64,000 bases of DNA from positions 198,608 through 262,607 of the forward strand of contig NZ_JARPUQ010000002.1 in NCBI RefSeq assembly GCF_029537735.1, written 5' to 3'. Below, in pieces: positions 22,803 to 33,162 of the stretch. The position numbers were made by a program, and so were the translations under genes. Within the stretch, counting starts at the first letter, position 1. Every line of letters begins with the position of its first letter. The notes under the pieces are model-generated. The model searched no databases, had not been told where the DNA came from, and saw nothing but the letters and a program-made list of their open reading frames with translations. Source of the DNA: Robiginitalea aestuariiviva. GTDB taxonomy: Bacteria > Bacteroidota > Bacteroidia > Flavobacteriales > Flavobacteriaceae.

Positions 22803-23399
22803 ATGCCAAGAGGGTATCCTTTTCTGATGGCTTGCGCCCTGCTGCTGTGCGGCCTCCACCTTCACGCCCAGCGGGCAGAGCGGGGCTGGGGTACAGTAAT
22901 TCTGGAACCGGGGAAGTTGCAGCTGAACCTGCTGATGCCGGGCTTGCAGTACGAGCTGGGCCTGCTGCCCAACCTCACCGTTGGGGCCGAAATAGGCCTG
23001 GGGCTGGCTACCCCCCGGGAGGGGTATTCCCTGGCGCCCGCATACCGGGCATTCTCCCGCTACTATCACAACCTTAAGGCCCGGCAGGCCGGGGGCAAAA
23101 CGGTTTCGGGCAATTCCGGCAACTACTTTGCCATCACCTTCAACCATTACTTCACAAAGCTGGAACTGGCCGGGAATATGGACAATGAAGGGCGGGACCT
23201 GATCTTCCTGGGCCCGGTGTACGGGCTGCAGCGATCCTATGGCAACGGATTCAGCTTCTCGGTCGACGCCGGGGCCGGCTTTTACTTTCGCAACCGCATC
23301 TCGTCCGGGATTGGGCCCTCGGTGCACCTGCGCCTGGGTTGGAACCCGTTTGCGCGCCGCAAACAGCAGAAAAAACCTGTGATTGTCCCAATGGACTGA
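22803..23399 (+). CDS. Putative outer-membrane protein (198 aa)
   Basis: A signal peptide (residues 1-22, ending LHA-Q) is followed by alternating amphipathic strands (LQLNLLMPGLQYELGLLPNLTVGAEIGLGL, YFAITFNHYFTKLELAG, SFSVDAGAGFYF, VHLRLGWNPF), the pattern of a small 8-stranded beta-barrel of the DUF3575 or similar type. A basic tail (FARRKQQKKP) ends the protein. Function unknown. The ATG is close behind a TTACTTTAG element shared with the divergent kdsA promoter region. Confidence 0.65.
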   Translation: MPRGYPFLMACALLLCGLHLHAQRAERGWGTVILEPGKLQLNLLMPGLQYELGLLPNLTVGAEIGLGLATPREGYSLAPAYRAFSRYYHNLKARQAGGKTVSGNSGNYFAITFNHYFTKLELAGNMDNEGRDLIFLGPVYGLQRSYGNGFSFSVDAGAGFYFRNRISSGIGPSVHLRLGWNPFARRKQQKKPVIVPMD

Positions 23400-23624
23400 A
23401 TTCCATTATGGGTTCGGAAATGCGACATTTCGCTGGTCGGCAAACCGGAATCGGACACCCGGGTATTCCGCGCCCCCTCCCCCGGGGGCAAATCTAGCCG
23501 ATCAACCTGTACTTGGATTGCAGTCCTGTCCGTCGCAACCCTTTTTTTATCAGCATTTTAGCGCGCTCCGTGACCGCTAGGGCAATCCGATGCAGATTTC
23601 ATGCGGTTATCCGGAATTCCTGCC

Positions 23625-23632
23625 TATCTTTG
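23625..23632 (+). promoter_or_regulatory. typA -7 promoter box (TATCTTTG)
   Basis: TATCTTTG lies 19 bases before the ATG at 23652. It falls inside the longer open frame, which argues for the downstream start. Confidence 0.7.
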
Positions 23633-23651
23633 CGCCCATTTTCAGAACGTT

Positions 23652-25451
23652 ATGAAAGACATCCGAAACATTGCCATTATTGCCCACGTAGACCACGGGA
23701 AAACCACCCTGGTGGACAAAATCCTCCATTTCTGCCAGCTCTTCCGGGAGAACGAACAGACCGGGGAACTGATCCTGGACAATATCGACCTGGAGCGGGA
23801 ACGGGGCATTACCATCGTTTCCAAAAACGTTTCGGTTACCTATAAGGACACCAAGATCAATATAATCGACACCCCGGGCCACGCCGATTTTGGGGGAGAA
23901 GTAGAGCGGGTGCTCAATATGGCCGACGGAGTTTTGCTCCTGGTCGATGCCTTTGAGGGGCCCATGCCCCAGACCCGTTTTGTTCTTCAAAAGGCGATCA
24001 ATATGGGCCTGAAACCCTGTGTGGTGATCAACAAGGTGGACAAGGAAAATTGTACCCCGGAGGAGGTGCACGAAAAAGTATTCGACCTTATGTTCGAGCT
24101 CGGGGCCGAAGAATGGCAGCTGGACTTTCCGGTGGTCTATGGCTCGGCCAAACACAACTGGATGAGCCCGGACTGGAAAAAGCAAACCGAGAGCATCGAG
24201 CCTTTGCTGGAAATGGTGATCGACCACATCCCGACCTTCCAACCGAAGAGCGGCAGCACCCAGATGCTGATCACCTCCCTGGATTATTCTTCCTATACCG
24301 GACGGATTGCCATCGGGCGTCTGCAACGGGGCAGCCTGAAGGAAAACCAGCCTGTAACCCTGGTAAAGCGGGACGGACGGCAGGTGAAAACGCGCATCAA
24401 GGAACTCTATACCTTCGAAGGCCTTGGGCGCAGCCGGGTAAGTGAATTGCAGACCGGGGACATCGGCGCCCTGGTAGGCCTGGAAGGTTTTGACATAGGC
24501 GATACGGTTGCCGATGCAGAGGTGCCCGAGGCCCTGGCAAGCATCGCCATCGACGAGCCGACCATGAGCATGCTCTTTACCATAAACGACAGCCCGTTCT
24601 TTGGGAAGGATGGGAAATACGTGACCTCCCGCCACATTAAGGAACGCCTGGAAAAGGAATTGGAGCGCAACCTGGCCCTGCGGGTGCAGCCCACGGACAG
24701 TGCCGATAAGTTTATGGTCTTTGGCCGGGGGGTGTTGCACCTTTCCGTGCTGATCGAAACCATGCGGCGCGAGGGGTACGAGTTGCAGATTGGCCAGCCC
24801 CAGGTAATCATCAAAGAGATTGACGGGGTGAAGTGCGAACCCGTGGAACACCTCACCATCGACCTGCCGGAGGAAGTTTCCGGACGGGCGGTTGAAATGG
24901 TCTCCGTCCGCAAAGGCGAGATGATCCACATGGAAGCTCGGGGCGAGCGCATGTATTGTGAATTCCACATCCCTTCCCGGGGCATTATCGGCCTGCGGAA
25001 CCAGTTGCTGACTGCCACGGCCGGGGAGGCTGTCATGGCCCACCGCTTCCTGGAATACCAACCCATGAAAGGGGATATCCCCATGCGGCAGAATGGCTCC
25101 ATGATCTCCATGGAAAACGGCACGGCCATTCCCTATTCCATCGACAAGCTGCAGGAACGGGGTAAGTTCTTTGTGGATCCGGGCGAGGACATCTACGAAG
25201 GGCAGGTAATCGGGGAGAATTCCCGTGGTGACGACATGGTGGTGAACGTGACCAAGACCAAAAAGCTGACCAACGTACGGGCTGCCGGTTCGGACGACAA
25301 AGCGCGGATAACCCCGGCCATTAAGTTTTCACTCGAGGAGGCCCTGGAATACATCCAGAAGGACGAATACGTGGAGGTGACTCCCAAGAGTCTGCGCCTG
25401 CGCAAAATCCTGTTGAAGGAAACAGACCGCAAGCGCGGCAAGGCCCTGTAG
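23652..25451 (+). CDS. typA: Translational GTPase TypA/BipA
   Basis: A 599-residue ribosome-associated GTPase of the EF-G/LepA superfamily involved in ribosome assembly and stress adaptation. The G1 motif is AHVDHGKT (residues 11-18), switch II is [21 protein letters not shown], and G4 is NKVDKE. The C-terminal part has the BipA-specific [47 protein letters not shown] region and [10 protein letters not shown]. Its length is typical. The start at 23652 ([12 protein letters not shown]) matches the family; 17 further in-frame codons upstream include the promoter. Confidence 0.97.
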   Translation: MKDIRNIAIIAHVDHGKTTLVDKILHFCQLFRENEQTGELILDNIDLERERGITIVSKNVSVTYKDTKINIIDTPGHADFGGEVERVLNMADGVLLLVDAFEGPMPQTRFVLQKAINMGLKPCVVINKVDKENCTPEEVHEKVFDLMFELGAEEWQLDFPVVYGSAKHNWMSPDWKKQTESIEPLLEMVIDHIPTFQPKSGSTQMLITSLDYSSYTGRIAIGRLQRGSLKENQPVTLVKRDGRQVKTRIKELYTFEGLGRSRVSELQTGDIGALVGLEGFDIGDTVADAEVPEALASIAIDEPTMSMLFTINDSPFFGKDGKYVTSRHIKERLEKELERNLALRVQPTDSADKFMVFGRGVLHLSVLIETMRREGYELQIGQPQVIIKEIDGVKCEPVEHLTIDLPEEVSGRAVEMVSVRKGEMIHMEARGERMYCEFHIPSRGIIGLRNQLLTATAGEAVMAHRFLEYQPMKGDIPMRQNGSMISMENGTAIPYSIDKLQERGKFFVDPGEDIYEGQVIGENSRGDDMVVNVTKTKKLTNVRAAGSDDKARITPAIKFSLEEALEYIQKDEYVEVTPKSLRLRKILLKETDRKRGKAL

Positions 25452-25453
25452 GG

Positions 25454-26206
25454 TTACTGCAATTCCGGGTGGGAAACCAGGCAGGCAGTAGCTGCGCCGA
25501 TAATACCGGCGTGGTTTTGCAGCCCTGCGGGGATCACGGGGGTGCTGATGGTAATGCAGTCCTTGAATTCGTCCCAGTCCTTGGAGGTGCCTCCGCCCAG
25601 GATAATGGTATCCGGGGAAACAATCAGCTCGACCAGTTTCAGGAATTTGTTGAAGCGTTTGCCCCATTTTTTGTAGGTGAGGTCTTCCCGTTCCTTTGCC
25701 GATGCCGCTGCCCAGGATTCGATCTTCTTATGTTCCTTGTAGGGAATTTGCCCCAATTCAAAGTTCGGGATCAGCCGGCCGTCCAGAAAGGCGCCGCTGC
25801 CCAGGCCTGTTCCGATGGTAATCATCACCACAAAGCCTTTCATATCTTTTCCGATCCCGTAATTCATGGCGGCATACCCGGCGGCGTCCGCATCGTTGAT
25901 CACGGTGAAGTCATTGCCCGTAGCGGCGGAAAATAATTCTTCCACATTCTGGCCCACCCAGGACTTGTGCAGGTTGCCCTTGGAGTGGCATACCCCGTTT
26001 TTGATTACCGAAGGGAAGCCGCAGCCCACAGGGCCTTTGTAGTCAAAATGCCTTACGATTTCCGCAACCACCTGGGCCATGGCATCGGGTTTGCGGGATT
26101 TGGGGGTGGGGATTCGAAAGCGGGGGGAACGCATCTCGCCGGTTTCCATATGGATCATGGCTCCTTTGATGCCCGAACCGCCCACATCAATGCCGAGTAC
26201 TTCCAT
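25454..26206 (-). CDS. ppgK: Polyphosphate glucokinase (ROK family)
   Basis: A 250-residue ROK-fold sugar kinase of the polyphosphate-dependent glucokinase type, which phosphorylates glucose using inorganic polyphosphate and/or ATP. The phosphate-1 motif is GIDVGGSGIKGA (residues 5-16), the glucose/catalytic segment is INDADAAGYAA, and the phosphate-2 motif is TIGTGLGSGAF. GNLHKSWVGQN and LGGGTSKDWDEF are also typical of PpgK. It lacks the zinc-binding CxC motif of other ROK kinases, as PpgK enzymes do. It converges with typA, with stops two bases apart. Confidence 0.88.
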   Translation of the reverse strand: MEVLGIDVGGSGIKGAMIHMETGEMRSPRFRIPTPKSRKPDAMAQVVAEIVRHFDYKGPVGCGFPSVIKNGVCHSKGNLHKSWVGQNVEELFSAATGNDFTVINDADAAGYAAMNYGIGKDMKGFVVMITIGTGLGSGAFLDGRLIPNFELGQIPYKEHKKIESWAAASAKEREDLTYKKWGKRFNKFLKLVELIVSPDTIILGGGTSKDWDEFKDCITISTPVIPAGLQNHAGIIGAATACLVSHPELQ

Positions 26207-26285
26207 TCAAAGGGTTCGTTGATTCGGCCGCAAGGTAACAAAAAAACCGTTCCATGGGGTTAACCGGGGGAGTGGGAGGAAACCG

Positions 26286-26969
26286 CTACCCGGCCTTCTG
26301 GATCACCTCAAAAACCTTGCTGCCGTCGCATTTCAGGGTTTTGGAGGGGTACTTCAGGATCAGGGCATAGTCGTGGGTGGCCATCAGGATGGTGCGCCCC
26401 GTTTTGTTGATCTCCTGCAGCACCTTCATCACTTCCACACTGGTCTGGGGGTCCAGGTTTCCGGTGGGTTCGTCTGCCAGGATCAGCTCCGGGTCGTTCA
26501 AAAGGGCCCGTGCAATGGCTATGCGTTGCTGCTCCCCCCCGGAGAGTTCGTGCGGGAATTTAAAGCCCTTGGTTTTCATCCCCACCTTGTCCAGCACTTC
26601 CCCGATGCGCTTGTCCATGGCCTCGGCCTCTTTCCAGCCCGTGGCGCGCAGTACAAAGCGCAGATTGTTGTGTACATTGCGGTCCGGCAGGAGCTTGAAG
26701 TCCTGGAATACAATGCCCAACTTGCGCCTTAAAAAGGGGATGTCCTTTTCCTGCAGCGTCTTCAGGTTAAAACCTACAATGCGCCCATGGCCTTCCCTCA
26801 GGGGCAGGTCTGCATAAAGCGTTTTCATAAAGCTGCTTTTACCGCTGCCGGTCTTGCCGATCAGGTAAACGAATTCCCCGGGGCGGATGCTCAGGGTGAT
26901 CTCATTGAGGATCATGCTTTCCTGCTGGTAAACGGCAACATCTTTCAGGTTAAGGACCGGTTCTTCCAT
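26286..26969 (-). CDS. ftsE: Cell-division ABC ATPase FtsE
   Basis: A 227-residue ABC ATPase that with FtsX activates peptidoglycan hydrolases at the septum. Walker A is GKTGSGKS (38-45), the Q-loop is VFQDFKLL, the signature is LSGGEQQR, Walker B is LILADEP and the H-loop is ATHDY. The spacing and the FKLLPDRNV segment are characteristic of FtsE rather than of lipoprotein exporters. FtsX is not adjacent, as in many Bacteroidota. It is divergent to the TPR gene at 27124. Confidence 0.92.
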   Translation of the reverse strand: MEEPVLNLKDVAVYQQESMILNEITLSIRPGEFVYLIGKTGSGKSSFMKTLYADLPLREGHGRIVGFNLKTLQEKDIPFLRRKLGIVFQDFKLLPDRNVHNNLRFVLRATGWKEAEAMDKRIGEVLDKVGMKTKGFKFPHELSGGEQQRIAIARALLNDPELILADEPTGNLDPQTSVEVMKVLQEINKTGRTILMATHDYALILKYPSKTLKCDGSKVFEVIQKAG

Positions 26970-27123
26970 AGTGGGTTTTGTTGATATAAAAGTAATAAGT
27001 TCCGGGGTTCCCGGCCCTTAAAAAAGGGATAAATTCCCGTTCTTCGTGAAGCCTGGCATACGCAACCGGCGGATTCTGCGTTATACAAGATAATCCGGTC
27101 ATTACCTAACCCGAGAGATCACT

Positions 27124-30100
27124 ATGCGAAAGAAATGCACCGTGCTGCTGGCCCTTGCGGGGTTCCTCGCGGCGGGCTACGGGCAGCAGTCCATCGTCTA
27201 CACCCACCCGGGGAAGACTTACCAGGAAGCCCTGGACCTTTACCACAACAAACAATACCAGGCCTCACAGACGCTATTCCAGCGCGTGAAGGCCCAGACG
27301 CAGGATCCGGAAACGGAAGCCAACAGCGCCTATTACATTGCGAATGCCGCCGTGCGCCTGAATCAGGTGGGGGCAGACCAGCTTATGGAGGATTTTGTAG
27401 AGCAATATCCCACCTCGGTGCGCCGCAATTCCGCCTTTATGGATGTGGCGGATTATTATTTTGAAAACGGCCGCTACCCCTATGCCCTGAAATGGTACAA
27501 ACGGGTAGAGGTTTCCTCCCTTTCCCGTCCGGAGCGGGAACGCTACGATTTCAATATGGGATACGCCCTGTTTTCCTCCAAAAAACCCAAGGAGGCCGAG
27601 CGATACCTGCAACGGGTGTCCAATTCTGCGGAATACGGGTCCCAGGCCAAGTATTATCTGGGGTATATCGCCTACCAGCAGGACGATTACGAAGCGGCCA
27701 ACCAGCGTTTTGACCAGATCACGGACCAGGAGGTGCTGCAGGAAAAACTGGCCTATTACCAGGCGGATATGAATTTTAAGCTGGGCAACTTTGAGGAGGC
27801 CATTGCCCAGGGCAAGAAACAGCTCCCCAAGTCCGACCGGCGGGAAACCTCCGAGCTCAATAAGATCATAGGGGAGAGTTATTTCAACCTGGGGCAGTAT
27901 GATAATGCCGTACCCTACCTGCAGGAATACAAGGGCAAGCGCGGCCGCTGGAGCAATACGGATTATTACCTGCTGGGGTACTCCTTTTACAAACAGGGGG
28001 CCTTTGAGGAAGCCGTACAGCAGTTCAACAAGATTATTGGAGGTGATGATGCCGTAGCCCAGAACGCTTATTACCACCTGGCGGAGTGCTACCTGGAGCT
28101 GGACAAGAAACAGGAGGCCCTGAATGCCTTCCGCAATGCCTGGAGCATGCCCTACAACGAGGAGATCCGCCGGGACGCCCTGTTGAATTACGCCCGGCTG
28201 GGGTATGAGATCGGCAACCCTTATGAGCCCGTGCCCAAGGTGCTCGGCACCTTCCTGGAAGAATACCCGGAGAGTGAATACCGGGCCGAGATCCAGGAGT
28301 TGCTGGTCGATTCCTATATCACATCCCGGAATTTTGAAGGGGCTATGTCCCTGCTGGAGGCAAACCCCCGCTTTGCCACCCCGGCCACTTATCAGAAGGT
28401 GGCGTTTTACCGGGGCTCCGAATTGTTCCTGGCGGAAGATTACGCCGGTGCTCTGGAAGCCTTCCAAAAGGCCGTGCGATCCGGGGCAGATCCGGTCTTT
28501 ACCGGCCGTTCCCAATTCTGGCTGGGGGAGTCCGCCTATGCCCTGGGGCAATACCAGCAGGCCCTGGCCGCGTACCAGGCCTTACGGGCCTCCCCGGTAG
28601 CTGGCAGCCTGGAAGAAACCGCTTCCCTGGATTACCAGGCCGGCTACGCCCATTTTAAATTGAAGCAATACCAGCAGGCGGCCGAGCGCCTCCGCGCCTA
28701 TGCCCGCCGCGGGCAACCGGGTGCCCAAACCACAGATGCCTGGATGCGCCTGGGCGACAGCTATTTTGTGAGCAGCCGGTACGCCAATGCCATTGAGGCC
28801 TACGATCAGGCCCTGGCCTCGGGCAGCCCGGAACGGGATTATGCGGCCTACCAGAAGGCGATGAGCCTGGGCTTTTTGGGGCGGGAAAGCGCCAAGCGGG
28901 AAAGTCTGGTCACCTTTATTGGCCGCTTCCCGAATTCCAGCCTGAAGGACGATGCCCTTTTTGAGCTGGGCGGGTCCCATGCCAATGCCGGGGACGATGC
29001 CCAGGCCATTGCCTTCCTGGACCGGTTGATAGCCGAACACCCCCGGAGCGCTCTGATGCCCGGGGCGCTGATGCGCAAAGGCCTGATTTACTATAACGGG
29101 GGTCGCAACCAGGAGGCCCTGGAGGCCTTTCAGGAAGTGGTCTCGCGCTACCCCAGGCGGCCCGAAGCCGTTCAGGCCGTACAAACCGCCAAGCTGATTT
29201 ATGTAGACATGGGGCAGGTGGACGCCTATGCCCGGTGGGTGCGCGGCCTGGATTTTGTGGAGGTGACCGACAGCGAACTGGAAGCGGCTTCTTATGAAGC
29301 TGCGGACAAACCCTGGGTGGAGGGCAATACCGATGCCGCCCGGCGGGCCCTGGAGAAATACCTGGAGCAGTTTCCCTCTGGGGCCAACCAGTTGGAGGCG
29401 CGCTTCCGCCTGGCGCAGCTGTATTACGCGGACGGGCGTAAGGCAGATGCCCTGGAACTCTATCGTACGGTGGCCGAAGCCGGCGGGGGAGAAACCGGGG
29501 AACAGGCTCTGACCCGGGTCTGTGAAATCCTGGTCTCGGGCGGGGATACCCGGGGCGCCCTGCCATACTTGCAACGCCTGGAAGCCACGGCGGATATTCC
29601 CCAGAACCGGACTTTTGCCCAGTCCAACCTGATGAAGGGCTATTATGAAAGCAAGGATTATGTACGCACCCTGGAGTATGCGGAGAAAGTCCTGGCCAGT
29701 CCCAGCCTGGACGACCGGATCCGCAGCGATGCCCAGGTGATGATTGCGCGTTCGGCCCGGGAGACCGGGAATATGCAAAAGGCCCGGGAGGCCTATGCCC
29801 GGGTGCTGGAAATCGGGTCCGGTGCCACGGCTGCTGAAGCTCTGTACTTCCAGGCCTTCTTTAAACGGGAGGACGGCGACTATGAGGGCTCCAATACCGC
29901 TGTTCAACGCCTGGCCAAGGACTTTGCCGCCTACCGGGAGTGGGGGGGCAAAGGGCTGGTGCTTATGGCCAAAAATTTCGATGCCCTGGAAGACGCCTTT
30001 CAGGCCACTTATATCCTGGAAAATGTAGTGGCCAATTTTGGCGCTTATCCCGATTTGGTGGAAGAAGCCCAAACCGAACTGACCCGTATTAAAAACCGTG

Positions 30101-30144
30101 AAGCAGAGCGCAATGCTTCGGTAAACCCGGAAGAAAACAACTAG
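27124..30144 (+). CDS. Large periplasmic tetratricopeptide-repeat protein
   Basis: A 1006-residue exported protein: signal peptide (residues 1-20, AGYG-Q) followed almost entirely by TPR-like helical pairs (recurring patterns such as YYLGYIAYQQDDYEAANQ, YHLAECYLELDKKQEALNAF, WLGESAYALGQYQQALAAYQ). It probably forms a long superhelical protein-binding scaffold in the periplasm. Four bases separate it from the beta-barrel gene downstream; this pairing is, to my knowledge, common in flavobacteria, suggesting a periplasm-outer-membrane complex. I cannot assign a precise role. Confidence 0.85.
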   Translation: MRKKCTVLLALAGFLAAGYGQQSIVYTHPGKTYQEALDLYHNKQYQASQTLFQRVKAQTQDPETEANSAYYIANAAVRLNQVGADQLMEDFVEQYPTSVRRNSAFMDVADYYFENGRYPYALKWYKRVEVSSLSRPERERYDFNMGYALFSSKKPKEAERYLQRVSNSAEYGSQAKYYLGYIAYQQDDYEAANQRFDQITDQEVLQEKLAYYQADMNFKLGNFEEAIAQGKKQLPKSDRRETSELNKIIGESYFNLGQYDNAVPYLQEYKGKRGRWSNTDYYLLGYSFYKQGAFEEAVQQFNKIIGGDDAVAQNAYYHLAECYLELDKKQEALNAFRNAWSMPYNEEIRRDALLNYARLGYEIGNPYEPVPKVLGTFLEEYPESEYRAEIQELLVDSYITSRNFEGAMSLLEANPRFATPATYQKVAFYRGSELFLAEDYAGALEAFQKAVRSGADPVFTGRSQFWLGESAYALGQYQQALAAYQALRASPVAGSLEETASLDYQAGYAHFKLKQYQQAAERLRAYARRGQPGAQTTDAWMRLGDSYFVSSRYANAIEAYDQALASGSPERDYAAYQKAMSLGFLGRESAKRESLVTFIGRFPNSSLKDDALFELGGSHANAGDDAQAIAFLDRLIAEHPRSALMPGALMRKGLIYYNGGRNQEALEAFQEVVSRYPRRPEAVQAVQTAKLIYVDMGQVDAYARWVRGLDFVEVTDSELEAASYEAADKPWVEGNTDAARRALEKYLEQFPSGANQLEARFRLAQLYYADGRKADALELYRTVAEAGGGETGEQALTRVCEILVSGGDTRGALPYLQRLEATADIPQNRTFAQSNLMKGYYESKDYVRTLEYAEKVLASPSLDDRIRSDAQVMIARSARETGNMQKAREAYARVLEIGSGATAAEALYFQAFFKREDGDYEGSNTAVQRLAKDFAAYREWGGKGLVLMAKNFDALEDAFQATYILENVVANFGAYPDLVEEAQTELTRIKNREAERNASVNPEENN

Positions 30145-30148
30145 GATT

Positions 30149-31906
30149 ATGAAAAGGATACACGCCTTCCGTACCGCTGCCACCCTGTTACTGTCGCTGG
30201 CCCTGGCCACCGTTCAGGCACAGGAAGACGAACTGGGTACCGAAACCGTAACCGTGGTGCGCTCCTACAGCCCCACGGTATCGGACGCCTATAAGATCAA
30301 ATCCCTTCCCAACCTGAACGATTCCATCGTGACGCGCAAAAAGGAGGTGCGCTATAGCATCTTTTCCGTACCTGTGGCTTCCACCTTTACCCCGGCCAAG
30401 GGGCGCGCTGCCGATGTGGAACGGACTGCCCCGGAAAAACTTTTCAACAGTTATGCGGCCATTGGCCTGGGCAATTATAACAATGCGCTGGCCGACTTTT
30501 ACCTAAGCCGGGATTTTGACCGGGGAGGTAAGCGTTTTGATGTGGGCCTGAACCACTTTTCCTCCCGGGGCGCCCTGGACGGAACGGTGGTGGATACGGA
30601 TTTTTACGACACGGACCTGGACCTGACCTTTACCCGCAGGGACCGGGACTGGAACTGGAACGTATCTGCCGGGGCAGAACACCGGAAGTACCACTGGTAC
30701 GGGTTGCCCGAAGGGACGGTGGACCCCGTTACGGCCGAGGGTCTGGACGCCGCCCAGAACTACCTGGCCGGGCAGGTGAGCGGCGAGCTGAAAATGGAGG
30801 ATGGGTATTTCCGCAAGGCCAATTTCCTGGCGCGTCATTTCCGGGACGGGCTCGCCTCTGCGGAGAATCGCCTGCGCCTGAGCGGGGCCCTGCAGTTCCC
30901 GGTTACCGAGGAATCCCTGGACCTGGGGGTAGAGCTGGATTACCTGGGCGGGCGTTTTGACAATGCGGACCAGAGCCAGTATACCAATACCGGCGGGATA
31001 GACTACCAGTATCTCATAGGGGGCATACGCCCCGGGCTGCTGCTGTTGCGGGATAACCTGAAACTCTACCTTGGGACCCGCCTGGTGGCCGGCCTGGATA
31101 TGGAAAATAGCGAGAACAACTTCTATGTGTACCCGGATGTGCGGGCTTCCTACCGCTTGCTGGAAGAGGCTGTGGTGGCCTTTGGGGGGGTAGAAGGCAG
31201 CCTGGTGCAGCAGTCGTATTACGATTATAGCCAGAACAACCCCTTTGTATCGCCTACCCTGCAGGTGCGCCCTACGGACCGGCAATACGAGGCCTACCTG
31301 GGCATTAAAGGCCAGCTGGCTTCCCAGTTGAGTTATACCCTTAAAGGGAGCTACACGGCCGAGAATTACCGGCCCCTGTTTATCCTGAACCCCCAAAACC
31401 CGGGTCGTGGGGATGAGAAGGCTTATAATTACGGCAATTCCTTCCGCGTTTTTTACGACGATATGAAGACCCTTGGGGTGTTCGGGGAATTGCAGCTCAC
31501 TGTGAAACGCAATTTTACCCTGGGGGTGAATGCGGCTTTCTATGACTACGACACCGAAACCGATAACCCCGCCTGGAACCTGCCCTCTGTAGAAGCCGGA
31601 CTTTCCCTGGATTACCGGGATGCTAAGGGGTGGTACCTGGGGGCCAACCTGTTTTACTTGGGTGAGCGGGAAGATTTTGCTTCTGTGGCCCAACCCAATA
31701 CGGCCCCGGAGGACTACCCGGCCTCCATTATTACCCTGGATGGGTTTTTCGATGCCAATGCCCATGCCGGGTACCACATCAACCCCCAGCTTTCGCTCTT
31801 CGTCAAGGCCAGTAACCTGGCGGACAACGCCTACCAGCGGTGGGCCAATTTTCCGGTACAGGGCCTGCAGGTGCTGGCAGGGGTGAGCTACAAATTCGAT
31901 TTATAG
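30149..31906 (+). CDS. Outer-membrane beta-barrel protein, partner of the TPR protein
   Basis: A 585-residue protein with a signal peptide (ATVQA-Q) and a conserved periplasmic N-terminal segment (ETVTVVRSYSPTVSDAYKIKSLPNLNDS, then YSIFSVPVASTFTPAKG). A barrel of alternating strands follows (for example GKRFDVGLNHFSSRG, NWNVSAGAEHRKYHW, LSLFVKASNLADNAYQRW, VLAGVSYKFDL). It is often annotated as a TonB-dependent receptor, but no plug domain is present. The four-base gap to the TPR gene implies one transcript and probably one complex. Confidence 0.85.
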   Translation: MKRIHAFRTAATLLLSLALATVQAQEDELGTETVTVVRSYSPTVSDAYKIKSLPNLNDSIVTRKKEVRYSIFSVPVASTFTPAKGRAADVERTAPEKLFNSYAAIGLGNYNNALADFYLSRDFDRGGKRFDVGLNHFSSRGALDGTVVDTDFYDTDLDLTFTRRDRDWNWNVSAGAEHRKYHWYGLPEGTVDPVTAEGLDAAQNYLAGQVSGELKMEDGYFRKANFLARHFRDGLASAENRLRLSGALQFPVTEESLDLGVELDYLGGRFDNADQSQYTNTGGIDYQYLIGGIRPGLLLLRDNLKLYLGTRLVAGLDMENSENNFYVYPDVRASYRLLEEAVVAFGGVEGSLVQQSYYDYSQNNPFVSPTLQVRPTDRQYEAYLGIKGQLASQLSYTLKGSYTAENYRPLFILNPQNPGRGDEKAYNYGNSFRVFYDDMKTLGVFGELQLTVKRNFTLGVNAAFYDYDTETDNPAWNLPSVEAGLSLDYRDAKGWYLGANLFYLGEREDFASVAQPNTAPEDYPASIITLDGFFDANAHAGYHINPQLSLFVKASNLADNAYQRWANFPVQGLQVLAGVSYKFDL

Positions 31907-31970
31907 CGGTTTTCCGGCCTGTGGCCGGAGTGCTGGTGGATAGAAACTCCGGATTTAGTACTTTGTGGGG

Positions 31971-33098
31971 ATGCGTCCTGCCGCGAATACCATCCGCATG
32001 TTGTGGGCCCTGGTACTCTCAGGGAGTTCCCTGTTGGCCCCGGCCCAAACCAACCTGATCCCCAACCCCGGGCTGGAGGCAGCCCTGCGCTGCCCGGGCC
32101 ATATGGGGAATTTGGGGGCCGATCTCGCCCCGTGGCAGGCGCCAACCAACGGGACCACAGATTATTTCCATGCCTGCAGCAAGCGCATGCCTGTGCCCGC
32201 TAACTTTAACGGCTACCAGCAACCTGCCGAGGGTAAGGCCTATGCCGGGCTCTACCTATATGCCCCTCTGGATTACCGGGAATACCTGCAGGTGCCCTTG
32301 AGGGAACCCCTTGCCATGGGGCTGGAATACGAACTTTCCTTCCAGATCAGCCTGGCCGAGGGATCGGATTACGCCCTGCGGGAGGTAGGGGTTTTGTTGA
32401 GTGATCATCCGGTACACGCCCGGACCAAAAAAGTGCTGGGACGCCGGCACTGGTTTTCCCGAAAGGATGCAGTGGCCTACCTGCTTACAGCCGAAACCCC
32501 TGAATATTATGTGGATACCCTGGGATGGATGCCGGTCCGGATCCGTTTTACGGCCCGGGGTTCGGAACGCTTCCTTACCCTGGGGAATTTTGAGGGGAAC
32601 CGCGCCACCCGTACCCGAACTACCGGCCATGGGAAGAACAAAGGGGCCTATTACTACATGGACGATTTCCGGCTGCAACCCCTGGACCAGGCCCGTCATA
32701 AACAGGCCGTGGCCGCTGCCGGTGTGCACTTTGCAGTCGATAGCGTACAGGCCATTCCCGGGGTCCTTTTCGATTTTGACAAGGCTTCCCTTACCCCGGC
32801 AGGAGAAGGCCTGCTGGACCGCCTGTACCGCCGCCTGCAAACGGACACCGCCCTGCAGGTGGAGTTGGTGGGGCATACGGACAGCCTGGGTAGTGAGGCC
32901 TATAACCAGAGCTTGTCCGAGGCGCGTTGCGCCGCAGTGGCAACCTTCCTGCAGGAGTTAGGGCTGGAGGCGCACCGTATTCGCTGGTTAGGGGTAGGGG
33001 CCGGCCGGCCGGCTGCGGACAATGCTACTCCGGAAGGCCGGAGCCGCAACCGGAGGGTGGAATTCCGGTTATACTACCCGGGGGCACCCCCGGAATAA
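31971..33098 (+). CDS. OmpA-family outer-membrane protein
   Basis: A 375-residue protein: signal peptide (MLWALVLSGSSLLAPA-Q), an N-terminal beta-sandwich of about 200 residues beginning NLIPNPGLEAALRCPG, then a C-terminal OmpA peptidoglycan-binding domain. The latter has LFDFDKASLTPAG, VELVGHTDSLGSEAYNQSLSE and RNRRVEFRLYY. The N-terminal domain, which resembles carbohydrate-binding or 'NLVPNPSFE' modules of Bacteroidota, may face the periplasm or surface. The start is uncertain: ATG 31971 supplies arginines for the signal peptide, while ATG 31998 fits better with the TAGTACTTTG element at 31957-31966. Confidence 0.85.
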   Translation: MRPAANTIRMLWALVLSGSSLLAPAQTNLIPNPGLEAALRCPGHMGNLGADLAPWQAPTNGTTDYFHACSKRMPVPANFNGYQQPAEGKAYAGLYLYAPLDYREYLQVPLREPLAMGLEYELSFQISLAEGSDYALREVGVLLSDHPVHARTKKVLGRRHWFSRKDAVAYLLTAETPEYYVDTLGWMPVRIRFTARGSERFLTLGNFEGNRATRTRTTGHGKNKGAYYYMDDFRLQPLDQARHKQAVAAAGVHFAVDSVQAIPGVLFDFDKASLTPAGEGLLDRLYRRLQTDTALQVELVGHTDSLGSEAYNQSLSEARCAAVATFLQELGLEAHRIRWLGVGAGRPAADNATPEGRSRNRRVEFRLYYPGAPPE

Positions 33099-33162
33099 TC
33101 CGGTATATCCCTATCTTTAAGCCGGAACTTTGGGGCGCGTAGCCCCGGATAAACCCCTTAAT

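Noticed and set aside
27274-28551. A 425-codon minus-strand frame across the TPR gene
   Set aside because: It is an antisense shadow of a repetitive gene, with Leu/Gly/Ile-rich composition and no recognisable motif.
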